17,152 nucleotides of DNA, taken from NCBI GenBank assembly GCA_041689775.1, contig JBDNFP010000251.1, positions 1 to 17,152 on the forward strand. The letters run 5' to 3'. The notes beneath the pieces are model-generated. The model did not search any database. It was not told the origin of the DNA and saw only the letters and a list, made by a program, of their open reading frames with translations. Positions 7,155 to 14,774 of this stretch are shown one piece after another (the first letter of the stretch is position 1; the number at the start of each line of letters is the position of its first letter). This stretch comes from JBDNFP01 sp041689775. GTDB lineage: Bacteria; Bacteroidota; Bacteroidia; Cytophagales; Spirosomataceae. The position numbers and the translations under genes were made by a program.

Positions 7155-7997
7155 ATGAAATTTAGTATGAATCTTCTCTTGTGGGGAACCCAGGTAGACG
7201 AAAGTCTTTTTCCGGTTCTTGACCTCATTCAGGAGATCGGTTTTGAAGGGGTAGAAGTCCCCGTTTTTAATCCTGACCCCAACGCTTGGCATGGGTGGCG
7301 GAAGAAGCTCGACGAATTAGGGTTGCACCGCGAAGCAGATACTTTTTGTGGCGTAGACACCAATCTAATTAGTCCGGATAAGGCTGTCCGGGCCCTTGCG
7401 CTTGAAAATTTGAAACGCAGCGTTGATTGTGCCGTCGTACTTGGCGCTACCCAGCTCATGGGACCATTTAACGCTGCCTTGGGGGTGTTTACGGGTAAAG
7501 CGGCTACCAGAGAAGAGTGGAAATGGGGGGTAGATGGAATTTACCAACTTGCAGAATACGCTGAGGACCAAGGTATAGGTCTTGGCCTTGAATACCTCAA
7601 TCGCTTTGAAACTTACCTCACGAGCTGTGGCGATGATTTGACTCAATTTGTGGACGAAGTAAATCATCCCGCTTGCCGGATCATGTTCGACACTTTTCAC
7701 GCCAATATTGAAGAAAAAAATACGGGCGATTGCATACGGAATATGGGGGATCGAATTTCGTTTATTCAGTTATCCGAAAATGATCGTTCTACTCCTGGGA
7801 AGGGTAATGTTGACTGGCCGGGCGTTTTTCAGGCGATCAACGATATAAAGTATGATGGTTGGTTGAGTATTGAGGCGTTTAGCCCGAAACTCCCCGCCGC
7901 CAATATTTGGCGCCAGATGTTTGATTCCGAAGAGCAGCTGATGCGTGATGGTTTAGCCTTTATTAAGCAAAATGTTCATCAGGTGGTCAGTAATTAA
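7155..7997 (+). CDS. TIM-barrel sugar isomerase/epimerase (D-tagatose 3-epimerase-like), altered metal site
   Basis: 280 residues, no signal peptide, cytoplasmic; family members interconvert keto-sugars, aldose/ketose pairs or hydroxypyruvate with a divalent metal. Aligned by motif with Pseudomonas cichorii D-tagatose 3-epimerase (ligands E152, D185, H211, E246; substrate contacts H188, R217), this protein keeps E146 (GLEYLNRFE), D179 and H182 (FDTFHANIEE), R211 (SENDRSTPG) and E240 (LSIEAF). The position of the metal ligand His211 is Gln205 (codon 7767-7769). Length is normal. The gene is divergent from the AraC regulator and 136 bp upstream of a Gfo/Idh/MocA gene in the same direction, the usual dehydrogenase-isomerase pairing of sugar and inositol catabolism. 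Substrate not predictable. Confidence 0.88.
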   Translation: MKFSMNLLLWGTQVDESLFPVLDLIQEIGFEGVEVPVFNPDPNAWHGWRKKLDELGLHREADTFCGVDTNLISPDKAVRALALENLKRSVDCAVVLGATQLMGPFNAALGVFTGKAATREEWKWGVDGIYQLAEYAEDQGIGLGLEYLNRFETYLTSCGDDLTQFVDEVNHPACRIMFDTFHANIEEKNTGDCIRNMGDRISFIQLSENDRSTPGKGNVDWPGVFQAINDIKYDGWLSIEAFSPKLPAANIWRQMFDSEEQLMRDGLAFIKQNVHQVVSN

Positions 7998-8133
7998 GTA
8001 ATGAGGTAGTAGAATGTTTTGAAGGAAACAGCCAAAAATCAACTCAGACTTCCTGCACACTATCATTGACTAAACAAGAGACTATACTACTACTGGTCTA
8101 AGGGCTTTTTACCTAAAAACTTAACAGCTAAAA

Positions 8134-9255
8134 ATGAAACAAATCAACATAGCAATCGTAGGATTAGGCTTTGGGGCTGAATTTATTCCAATTTATCAGC
8201 GCCATCCACAGGCAAATATGTACGCTATTTGTCAGCGCACCGAGTCAAAGCTGAATGCCGTGGGCGATGAGTTCGGTGTAGAGGTACGTTATAAAAGCTA
8301 TGACGACTTACTGGCCGACCCGAATGTCGATGCAGTGCACATTAATTCACCCATTCCCAATCACGCCGAGCAAACCTTGAAAGCGTTGCGAGCCGGTAAG
8401 CATGTGGCTTGTACCGTACCGATGGCTACTTCCGTAGAGGACTGCACGGAGATTGTGAATGTGTGTAAGGAAACGGGGCTAAAATATATGATGATGGAAA
8501 CGGTGGTGTACGCCCGGGAGTTTCTATTTGTAAAGGAAATGTATGAAAAAGGAGAACTGGGCAAAGTGCAGTTTCTGAAAGCCAGCCATCAGCAAGAAAT
8601 GGAAGGTTGGCCCGATTACTGGCCGGGGTTACCTCCTATGCATTACGCTACCCACTGTGTTGGGCCGGTGGCTGGTTTGCTTCGCCTGGAAGCCGAGTAT
8701 GTTTCTTGCTTCGGATCGGGCAGGATTAGTGAAGATCTGGTCAAGATTCATAATTCACCTTTTGCGGTGGAGTCGGCGCACATTAAGTTTAAGGATAGTG
8801 ATCTGTCGGCCTACGTGTACCGTTCTTTGTTTGATACCGCGCGCCAATACCGCGAAAGTTTCGAAGTATATGGTAGTAAAAAATCATTTGAGTGGCCACT
8901 GATTGAGGGGGAGGATCCAGTGATCCATACAGCCAAAAAACCTGAACATGATATTCCGGAGCGGGTAAAAACCCCGGATTACGCCCATTTACTACCCGAA
9001 GAAATTCAATCTTTTACGGGAAGAGGAGTATATGATGCGGGCGAAAAGACTCACCTATCTTTTGTGCAGGGAGGAGGCCACGGTGGCTCGCATCCGCACC
9101 TAGCCCATGAGTTTATTTCGGCATTAATTGAAGACCGTGACCCATTCCCCAATGCATGGCAATCGGCCAACTGGACTAGTGTTGGTATTCTGGCGCATGA
9201 GTCTGCTATGCAAGGTGGCAAGCTGATTCAGGTACCGGACTTTAAGAATAGTTGA
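8134..9255 (+). CDS. Gfo/Idh/MocA family protein, cytoplasmic, lacking the catalytic EKP lysine
   Basis: 373 residues without signal peptide. Rossmann nucleotide-binding start AIVGLGFGAEF (7-17) and the INSPIPNHAEQTLKALRAGKH segment (70-90, start and end quoted from one run) are typical. Where relatives have EKP, this protein has TVP (94-96): the general catalytic lysine is Val95 (codon 8416-8418). Downstream features include METVVYAREF (121-130), SHQQEMEGWPDYW, a His-rich MHYATHCVGP (169-178) and GGGHGGSHPHLAHEF near 313-327. The clean full-length frame and conserved surroundings argue against decay, so either another residue supplies the acid/base or the protein performs different chemistry (for instance epimerisation, hydrolysis or binding). 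Probably co-transcribed with the isomerase 136 bp upstream. Substrate unknown. Confidence 0.88.
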   Translation: MKQINIAIVGLGFGAEFIPIYQRHPQANMYAICQRTESKLNAVGDEFGVEVRYKSYDDLLADPNVDAVHINSPIPNHAEQTLKALRAGKHVACTVPMATSVEDCTEIVNVCKETGLKYMMMETVVYAREFLFVKEMYEKGELGKVQFLKASHQQEMEGWPDYWPGLPPMHYATHCVGPVAGLLRLEAEYVSCFGSGRISEDLVKIHNSPFAVESAHIKFKDSDLSAYVYRSLFDTARQYRESFEVYGSKKSFEWPLIEGEDPVIHTAKKPEHDIPERVKTPDYAHLLPEEIQSFTGRGVYDAGEKTHLSFVQGGGHGGSHPHLAHEFISALIEDRDPFPNAWQSANWTSVGILAHESAMQGGKLIQVPDFKNS

Positions 9256-9269
9256 GAGGAGGGGCGTTG

Positions 9270-9342
9270 CAAACCAGCGGTACGCTCGTTTGCGCTTTTA
9301 GCGCGAAACGCATGAGAAGCGCGTTTGTAATGCGCAATACAT
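9270..9342. repeat. REP-like repeat, unit A copy 1
   Basis: Begins CAAACCAGC and ends GCAATACAT. A near copy with small indels follows at 9393-9462. Inside is a hairpin: CGTTTGCGC (9287-9295), loop TTTTA, GCGCGAAACG (9301-9310) with one bulged G. It starts 15 bases after the stop of the upstream Gfo/Idh/MocA gene and belongs to the repeat cluster flanking the RAYT transposase. Confidence 0.75.
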
Positions 9343-9350
9343 AACAGGAG

Positions 9351-9401
9351 GGGTGTTACAAACGCCCACTTCCGAGGTTCGCGTCGAAGACGCAAACCAG
9401 C
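9351..9401. repeat. REP-like repeat, unit B, left of the transposase
   Basis: 51-bp unit matched by 10042-10092 on the other side of the transposase gene, same orientation, 42 of 51 bases identical by hand alignment. It contains two small hairpins: GGGTGTT-ACA-AACGCCC and GGTTCGCGTC-GAA-GACGCAAACC. In the second, the closing C:G pair is T:A in the right copy, a compensatory change. Confidence 0.8.
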
Positions 9402-9462
9402 AGTAAGCTCGTTCGCTTTTAGCGCGAACGCATGAGAGGCGCGTTTGTGACGCAAAATACAT
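9393..9462. repeat. REP-like repeat, unit A copy 2
   Basis: Near copy of 9270-9342, with the shared core TTTTAGCGCGAA and GCATGAGA-GGCGCGTTTGT. Its hairpin is CGTTCGC (9410-9416) with GCGAACG (9424-9430); both arms are shorter than in copy 1 but still complementary, so the stem is preserved although the sequence changed. It overlaps by nine bases the end of the unit B copy at 9351-9401. Confidence 0.75.
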
Positions 9463-9476
9463 CCAAAATAAATCAA

Positions 9477-10022
9477 ATGAGGGGCCGCTACATCATAAAC
9501 GATCAGGAAGCAACCTACTTCCTGACAATGACGGTAGTTCATTGGATTGATTTATTCACACGGAAGGAGCACAAGGATACAGTGGTAGATTCTTTGAACT
9601 ATTGTGTCAGTCAAAAGGGACTAATGCTGTACGGATGGGTGTTAATGACCAATCATCTCCACCTGATAGCATACGTTGAGAAGCCCCATACAATGAGTGG
9701 ATTTCTACGGGATTTTAAAAATTTTACCTCAAAAGCTTGCGTTGCAATTATTCAAACTACTTACGAAAGCCGTAAAGAGTTTCTCTTGGATAAATTTGGT
9801 TTTGAAGCCTATATAACCAAGCGAGCCGAGAATTTTAAAGTATGGCAGGATGGAAATCATCCGGTACTACTAGAAAACCAAACCTTTCTCTTACAGCGAT
9901 TATACTATCTGCATGATAACCCTGTTCGACAAGGAATTGTAGAAAATCCCGAGGAGTATCTTTACAGTAGTGCCAGAGATTATTCGGGTAGGAAAGGATT
10001 GGTGAAGGTAGAGTTGATTTAG
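9477..10022 (+). mobile_element. IS200-like / REP-associated tyrosine transposase (RAYT)
   Basis: About 181 residues from the ATG at 9477-9479; an earlier in-frame ATG at 9432 lies inside the flanking repeat, and the family-typical N-terminus (MRGRYIINDQEATYFLTMTV) begins at the later ATG. Features: HUH metal-binding motif LMTNHLHLIAY, then FLRDFKNFTSKA, ESRKEFLLDKFG, YITKRAENFKVWQDGNHPV and YYLHDNPVRQGIVENPEEYLYSSARDY, all characteristic of the Bacteroidota branch of the Y1 transposase superfamily (COG1943). The catalytic tyrosine cannot be placed with certainty; the FKNF helix has Phe there. Single-copy RAYTs mobilise or maintain short palindromic REP repeats rather than themselves, which fits the hairpin repeats on both sides. 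The frame is intact, so it may be active. Confidence 0.9.
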
Positions 10023-10041
10023 TTTTTTGAAGAGTACTTAT

Positions 10042-10092
10042 GGGCGTTATAAACGCCCGTCTTCGAGGTTCGCGTTGTAAACGCAAACCAGC
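10042..10092. repeat. REP-like repeat, unit B, right of the transposase
   Basis: Partner of 9351-9401 in the same orientation. First hairpin GGGCGTT-ATA-AACGCCC (10042-10058) is a perfect 7-bp stem. Second hairpin: GGTTCGCGTT with AACGCAAACC around a GTA loop, one mismatch in the stem. The unit starts 20 bases after the transposase stop codon. Confidence 0.8.
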
Positions 10093-10103
10093 GTTTTTTG
10101 ACG

Positions 10104-10176
10104 GAGTTCGCATTGCAAGCGCAAACCAGATAATAAAGCGCAAACCAAATAGTAGTTCTCGTTAAAACGCAAACCC
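10104..10176. repeat. Two degenerate REP-like half units
   Basis: GAGTTCGCATTGCAAGCGCA followed by AACCAG (10104-10129) and AGTTCTCGTTAAAACGCAAA followed by CCC (10154-10176) resemble the second hairpin of unit B (GGTTCGCGTT-GTA-AACGCAAACC) with several changes; another GCGCAAACCA lies at 10138-10146. They extend the repeat cluster to about 45 bp before the next gene and look like decayed copies. Confidence 0.55.
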
Positions 10177-10220
10177 GCTTACTAGAATACAAATAATACA
10201 ACCCTATAAAACAAATACAT

Positions 10221-13200
10221 ATGAAACGCATTGGGCTTTGGATTTTGGGAATCACGTTGTTCTGGGCTTGTTCCCGGACTTCCAGCTTGACACAAACCGC
10301 CAGCGTAGAAACGGTAACTCCACGTCGTCTGGAAGTACTTTTTTTAGGTGATAATGGTCATCACCGACCCATCGATCGGGTTCCGGAGATCATGGAAGCT
10401 TTGGGTAGCAAGGGTATTAATTTTACTTACACAGATAAGATCACCGACTTGAACCCAGGGACCCTGGGAAAGTATGATGCTCTGATGTTGTACGCCAACT
10501 GGGACTCCATTGCGCCTTCCCAGGCCAATGCCCTCCTTGACTTTGTGGCCCAAGGAAAAGGCTTCCTTCCTATTCACTGTGCTTCTTACTGTTTCCGAAA
10601 TAACCCGGAAGTGGTGAAGCTTATCGGTGGTCAGTTTTGGCGTCATACTATGGATACTATTCAACCGGTATGGACCAAGCCGGAGCACCCGGTGATGGCG
10701 GGAGTCAATACCTTTAATACGTGGGATGAAACGTACCTCCACGAAAAACTACAACCGGATAATATCATTTTGACGGAACGTGTTATCCAAGCGGATCAGG
10801 CTAAGGATAAGCCCGGTAAAACCACCGAGCCCTATACCTGGGTACGTACTCATGGCAAAGGGAGAGTGTTTTATACCGCCTACGGGCATGACGAACGGAC
10901 CTGGTCGAAACCTGAATTTCATAAGTTGCTTGAAAACGGAATTCTTTGGGTTGTGAATGAAGATACCCGGAAGGCTCATGCCGCCCTGAACCCTCAGCCT
11001 CTGGCGTACCGTGAAGCGAAATTACCCAACTACGAGCAACGCCCAGGCCAGCAATTGCAACAGCTACCTTTATCACCGGAGGAGTCCGTGAAGCACATTC
11101 AGATCCCGGTAGATTTCACGCTCGATGTATTCGCCCACGAACCCGATGTGATGCACCCAATTGCCCTAAGCTGGGACGAGCGCGGTAGGTTATATGTACT
11201 GATTACGAAAGATTACCCTAATGAGCGTAAGCAAACAGGAGGTAGTGATTATATTCTGATTTGTGAGGATACCAACAAGGACGGTAAAGCGGATAAATTT
11301 ACTCGTTTTGCCGAAGGGTTGAGTATTCCGACCGGAATGGCGTTTGCCAACGGCGGACTTGTCGTTTCTCAGGCCCCGCACATGCTGTTTTTGCAGGATA
11401 CCGACGGGGATGATAAAGCGGATGTAAAGAAAATTCTATTTTCAGGCTTTGGTACCTTTGACACCCACGCTGGACCATCCAACCTACACTATGGATTTGA
11501 TAACTGGGTATATGGAGCAGTAGGGTACTCAGGTTTCAAAGGAAAATTTGGCGATAAGGATAGCCTAAACTTTGGGCAGGCATTATTTCGTTTCCGTCCG
11601 GATGGCTCTGATATGGAGATCATGACTAAGACCTCCAACAATACTTGGGGACTTGGATTTAACGAAGCGGGTGATTTGTTTGGCTCAACGGCGAATAACT
11701 CGCACGGTTGGTACATGGCCATCCCGAACCGTTACTTTGGCGAAAGTAAAGTAGACAATGGCGGGCGTGGAACCGACACCCACAAAGATATGAAGCCCAT
11801 CACGGCCAAGGTACGGCAGGTAGATGTGTTTGGCGGCTTTACTGCCGCCGCCGGTCATAACTTTTATACGGCCCGGGCTTTTCCTAAGAAATACTGGAAC
11901 AGCATTGCCTTTGTATCCGAACCCACCGGTCACGTACTTCACCAGAATAATATGGTGAAACAAGGTACTGATTTCCAAGATTCGGAAGCATTTAATCTTT
12001 TGGCCGGCGCAGACGAATGGGTATCTCCTGTGTTTGCCGAGGTTGGGCCGGATGGGGCTGTTTGGGTGGCTGACTGGTACAGTTATATTATCCAACATAA
12101 TCCTACTCCCCGGGGTTTTGACAACGGCAAAGGTAATGCCTACGATACCGACTTACGGGACTTTACCCACGGACGATTGTACCGCATTGGTTGGAAAAAT
12201 GCACCGGCTTATACCCCAATCGCTTTAAGTAAAGATCGGCCGGAGGAGTTGGTTGCTACCCTTAAAAATACCAATATGCTATGGCGTATGCATGCTCAAC
12301 GCTTGCTGGTTGAGCGTGAAGGGAAAGATGTGGTGCCTCAGTTGGTTGCCCTCGTAAAAAATACTTCGGTAGACGAAGTAGGTCTTAATACTGCGGCGAT
12401 ACATGCCCTTTGGACCCTTCATGGGCTGGGTGCAATCACGGACGATCAGGTGTTGGAAGCTGCCACGGGAGCATTGCGCCACCCTAGTGCCGCTGTTCGT
12501 AAGACGGCCGTGCAGGTACTACCTAAAACGGCCAAAACAGCCGAGGCTTTGTTGCAGGTAGACGCGCTTCACGATACTGAGCCATTGGTTGTGCTCAATT
12601 CGCTGCTTGCCTTTACAGATATACCCCTTAGTCCGGCCGTAGAAAATGCTGTATTGGCCCGGATTGACGAGTATAAGGAAGCCGATGACCGTTGGCTGCC
12701 CGATGCTTTTGCGGTGGTAATGAACGCACACAACGGAGCGATTCGGGAGAAATACCTTGCTAAGCGCGTTGCTTCGGCGGGTACGAATACCTCGGTACCA
12801 GCAAAAATGGCAATCATGGATCACGCCGGTATGGATCATTTGCAGCCCATGGCGACGGAAAAGCAGCTGGTGGAAGGAAAGCCGGATTTAGTGATTTCAA
12901 ACGTAACTGTAAATCCGACGAGTCCTTACGTTCGCGAATACGCCCGTATTACGTTGCACATTACCAACATGGGAACCGTTACCATTCCGCAGGAAAAGGT
13001 GCCGGTAGTTACCGTCTCGGTCCGGGGTAGTGGATTGGATATAAACTATATCAGCCGTAAACTAAACAAGGGTATTGCTCCCGGTGAAACTATCATGCTT
13101 TCGGAAGGTAATAATGGCCCATGGAATGCTGGTTTTGGCTTCATGGCCGAACAGGCTGGCAAGGTGAATATTACGGCGACCATTGATCAGGATAATGTAG

Positions 13201-13955
13201 TGGAGGAGGCCAATGAGCGCAATAACGTAATCAGCAAGACATTTGAGGTAAAGCGTCCGCAGAGTATGTCGGATTTTGCGATGGAGCGCGCCTCACGTGG
13301 TTTTGCTTCCTATGCTACGGCCGATGAAGTTCTGGACTTATTGAAAACTTCCCAGAAGCTGGACGCCGATGGAAAATTTGCCGTAACGAAGGGAGTTCTT
13401 GGTGGTTGGAATACCAAAAGAAACGAAAAAGCTACGCCTGCCGTGCAAGAGTTTTTGGTTAGCTTAAACAAAGATATATCCACCGACCTGTCGAAAAAAA
13501 TGACTGCTTTCATGGAATCTTTCGGAATCAAGGATATGGAGATGGAAGACCCCGAAGTACAGGTTATAACGATCAAAGCGATCCGGGAAGCAATGAAATA
13601 TGATAAAACGGAGTTTACGGTAGTGGTCGGCAAGACTGTGGTAATCGTTTTTGAAAACCCCGACGCCATGCAACATAATCTGGTGGTTGGTAAGCCTAAA
13701 ACGATGGAAATTATCGGAGCGGCGGCCGATAAGATGATTACGGCCAAAGATGGTGCCGAGAAGAATTATGTGCCGGACATTCCGCAAATTATTGCCGCAA
13801 CGCCGCTTGTTAATCCTGACCAGACCTACCGCCTAAAATTTACAGCCCCTGCGGCTGGTGAATACCCCTACGTATGTACCTTTCCGGGCCACTGGCGCCT
13901 GATGAAGGGTGTCATGAAGGTAGTTAAACAAGATATCGCGCAGACTGCGAAGTGA
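10221..13955 (+). CDS. Envelope lipoprotein: ThuA + PVC-type dehydrogenase propeller + HEAT + CARDB + azurin-like cupredoxin fusion
   Basis: 1244 residues. Lipobox FWAC (C17) predicts a lipoprotein facing the periplasm or cell surface. Domains, approximate: ThuA, 36-250 (FLPIHCASYCFRNN, GGQFWRHT, YGHDERTW), a glutamine-amidotransferase-like fold linked to 3-keto-sugar metabolism; PVC-type membrane-bound dehydrogenase beta-propeller, 290-660, with Ca-binding-like DTNKDGKAD and DTDGDDKAD and WVADWYSYIIQHNPTPRGF; HEAT-like helices, 665-865; CARDB, 886-1010, ending DNVVEEANERNN; a helical linker; and a cupredoxin, 1115-1236, with a full azurin-type type-1 copper set: H1152, C1219, H1224, M1228 (CTFPGHWRLMKG). 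No CxxCH heme motif exists, so the copper domain probably takes the electron-carrier place that cytochrome c fills in relatives. Likely a sugar or alcohol oxidation enzyme; substrate unknown. It ends at a clear terminator. Confidence 0.88.
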   Translation: MKRIGLWILGITLFWACSRTSSLTQTASVETVTPRRLEVLFLGDNGHHRPIDRVPEIMEALGSKGINFTYTDKITDLNPGTLGKYDALMLYANWDSIAPSQANALLDFVAQGKGFLPIHCASYCFRNNPEVVKLIGGQFWRHTMDTIQPVWTKPEHPVMAGVNTFNTWDETYLHEKLQPDNIILTERVIQADQAKDKPGKTTEPYTWVRTHGKGRVFYTAYGHDERTWSKPEFHKLLENGILWVVNEDTRKAHAALNPQPLAYREAKLPNYEQRPGQQLQQLPLSPEESVKHIQIPVDFTLDVFAHEPDVMHPIALSWDERGRLYVLITKDYPNERKQTGGSDYILICEDTNKDGKADKFTRFAEGLSIPTGMAFANGGLVVSQAPHMLFLQDTDGDDKADVKKILFSGFGTFDTHAGPSNLHYGFDNWVYGAVGYSGFKGKFGDKDSLNFGQALFRFRPDGSDMEIMTKTSNNTWGLGFNEAGDLFGSTANNSHGWYMAIPNRYFGESKVDNGGRGTDTHKDMKPITAKVRQVDVFGGFTAAAGHNFYTARAFPKKYWNSIAFVSEPTGHVLHQNNMVKQGTDFQDSEAFNLLAGADEWVSPVFAEVGPDGAVWVADWYSYIIQHNPTPRGFDNGKGNAYDTDLRDFTHGRLYRIGWKNAPAYTPIALSKDRPEELVATLKNTNMLWRMHAQRLLVEREGKDVVPQLVALVKNTSVDEVGLNTAAIHALWTLHGLGAITDDQVLEAATGALRHPSAAVRKTAVQVLPKTAKTAEALLQVDALHDTEPLVVLNSLLAFTDIPLSPAVENAVLARIDEYKEADDRWLPDAFAVVMNAHNGAIREKYLAKRVASAGTNTSVPAKMAIMDHAGMDHLQPMATEKQLVEGKPDLVISNVTVNPTSPYVREYARITLHITNMGTVTIPQEKVPVVTVSVRGSGLDINYISRKLNKGIAPGETIMLSEGNNGPWNAGFGFMAEQAGKVNITATIDQDNVVEEANERNNVISKTFEVKRPQSMSDFAMERASRGFASYATADEVLDLLKTSQKLDADGKFAVTKGVLGGWNTKRNEKATPAVQEFLVSLNKDISTDLSKKMTAFMESFGIKDMEMEDPEVQVITIKAIREAMKYDKTEFTVVVGKTVVIVFENPDAMQHNLVVGKPKTMEIIGAAADKMITAKDGAEKNYVPDIPQIIAATPLVNPDQTYRLKFTAPAAGEYPYVCTFPGHWRLMKGVMKVVKQDIAQTAK

Positions 13956-13975
13956 TTTATTTCTTAACGGAGTAC

Positions 13976-14014
13976 CACCTGCCAGGTTTCAAAATCTGGC
14001 AGGTGTTTTTTTTT
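13976..14014 (+). terminator. Intrinsic terminator of the ThuA/PVC/cupredoxin gene
   Basis: CACCTGCCAG (13976-13985) pairs perfectly with CTGGCAGGTG (13996-14005), the short interior can pair further, and nine T follow (14006-14014). It begins 20 bases after the stop codon at 13955. No T-run exists on the minus-strand side, so it mainly serves the plus-strand gene and not the converging MOSC gene. Confidence 0.9.
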
Positions 14015-14035
14015 AGCTATATTCTGGTTAATTAC

Positions 14036-14533
14036 CTACACTACGACTATTGAATCTCCAATCCGAACTTTCCCTTCTGTGATCACCCGGGCGGTAATAC
14101 CACCGTGCTGCCGCATGGCATTGTAGCCCCCGTACCCGAGGTTTTCTTCCATCCGACTGCAAGGATGGCACTCACCCGTATATTCAAGTTCAGCATCTCC
14201 AATCCGGAAGCGTTTGTCCTTCAAGGCCAAAAGGTTTATCCCGTTTACCACAATATTTCGGCGAGTGAGTAACGGGTCAATGGTACCCGTTCCAAGGTAC
14301 GACCCAACCGCAGCCAAATGCTCCGCCTGAATCAACGTTATCTGCCGCTTACTTTCGGGCTTTCCTTTGTAACGATCGCCTTCCAGACCAGTACCCAGGT
14401 GTGCGTATGCTTCTTCTACTTCTTTCATGGGTTGGCGGGAAGCCGTACGTAACCCAATCCAGACCACACTACCTGGTTGGGCGTAGTGCTGCATTAGTTC
14501 GTACATCGGGGAGTCTTTGGAGGGTATTGCCAT
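14036..14533 (-). CDS. MOSC domain protein (YiiM-like)
   Basis: About 165 residues from the ATG at 14531-14533. The frame stays open to an ATG at 14671, but the extra 46 residues do not resemble the family, and MOSC proteins of this branch begin shortly before VVWIGLR; an ATG at 14506 is also possible. Visible: SVVWIGLRTASRQPMKEVEE, GLEGDRY, SKRQITLIQAEHL, RRNIVVNGINLLALKDKRFR, and the conserved cysteine motif GECHPCSRMEE (C122, C125). MOSC domains are sulfur-carrier folds of molybdenum-cofactor sulfurase and of YiiM/YcbX, which handle Moco in reduction of N-hydroxylated compounds. No molybdoenzyme is visible nearby. It converges with the ThuA/PVC gene and is divergent from the enolase-family gene. 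Confidence 0.88.
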   Translation of the reverse strand: MAIPSKDSPMYELMQHYAQPGSVVWIGLRTASRQPMKEVEEAYAHLGTGLEGDRYKGKPESKRQITLIQAEHLAAVGSYLGTGTIDPLLTRRNIVVNGINLLALKDKRFRIGDAELEYTGECHPCSRMEENLGYGGYNAMRQHGGITARVITEGKVRIGDSIVVV

Positions 14534-14703
14534 GGGGTGAGTAGTTTGGGTGAAGTGTTCATTTAACACAGTCTTAGGAGCAATTTGTTCATTGGTATCC
14601 CTGAAAAAGATCTGGTAGCTAGCTTTAATAATAGGGTAAACAGGACAGGCTTTCGTCTTACTACCACACAAAGACTATAACCGCAGAGTGTGCAAAGTTT
14701 TTG

Positions 14704-14756
14704 CAAAGTACGCGGAGGATCTTTGTGTTCTTTGCGTGATAACTCCGCGTTCTTTG
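14704..14756. repeat. Long imperfect inverted repeat upstream of the enolase-family gene
   Basis: CAAAGTACGCGGAG (14704-14717) pairs with CTCCGCGTTCTTTG (14743-14756) with one mismatch in 14 bases. The 25-base interior and left flank carry related words (GCAAAG, CTTTGTG, CTTTGCGTG), and CCGCAGAGTGTGCAAAG at 14681-14697 extends the pattern. CGCAGAG/GCAAAG/CGCGGAG words spaced about 10 bases apart recall dispersed intergenic repeats known in many environmental bacteria. It ends 18 bp before the start codon at 14775, so it could form a hairpin in the leader. Confidence 0.6.
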
Positions 14757-14774
14757 AGCTAAAAAACAAGCCTC

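Noticed and set aside
9432..9476. Upstream start of the transposase at 9432
   Set aside because: This ATG is inside repeat unit A copy 2, and the family N-terminus begins at the ATG at 9477.
9228..9542. 104-codon minus-strand frame over the repeat cluster
   Set aside because: It translates the REP-like repeats and the start of the transposase in antisense; low-complexity repeated peptides, no family features.
9270..10176. Repeats considered as a CRISPR array
   Set aside because: Units are palindromic, unequal in length and spacing, flank a transposase, and have no regular unique spacers or cas genes.
10221..13955. Possible heme c site in the ThuA/PVC protein (HCASYC)
   Set aside because: The spacing is not CxxCH and no histidine follows; it is part of the ThuA domain core.
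14534..14671. Longer N-terminus of the MOSC protein (start at 14671)
   Set aside because: The extra 46 residues do not look like the family, and their upstream end runs towards the dyad repeat; the ATG at 14531-14533 gives the usual length.
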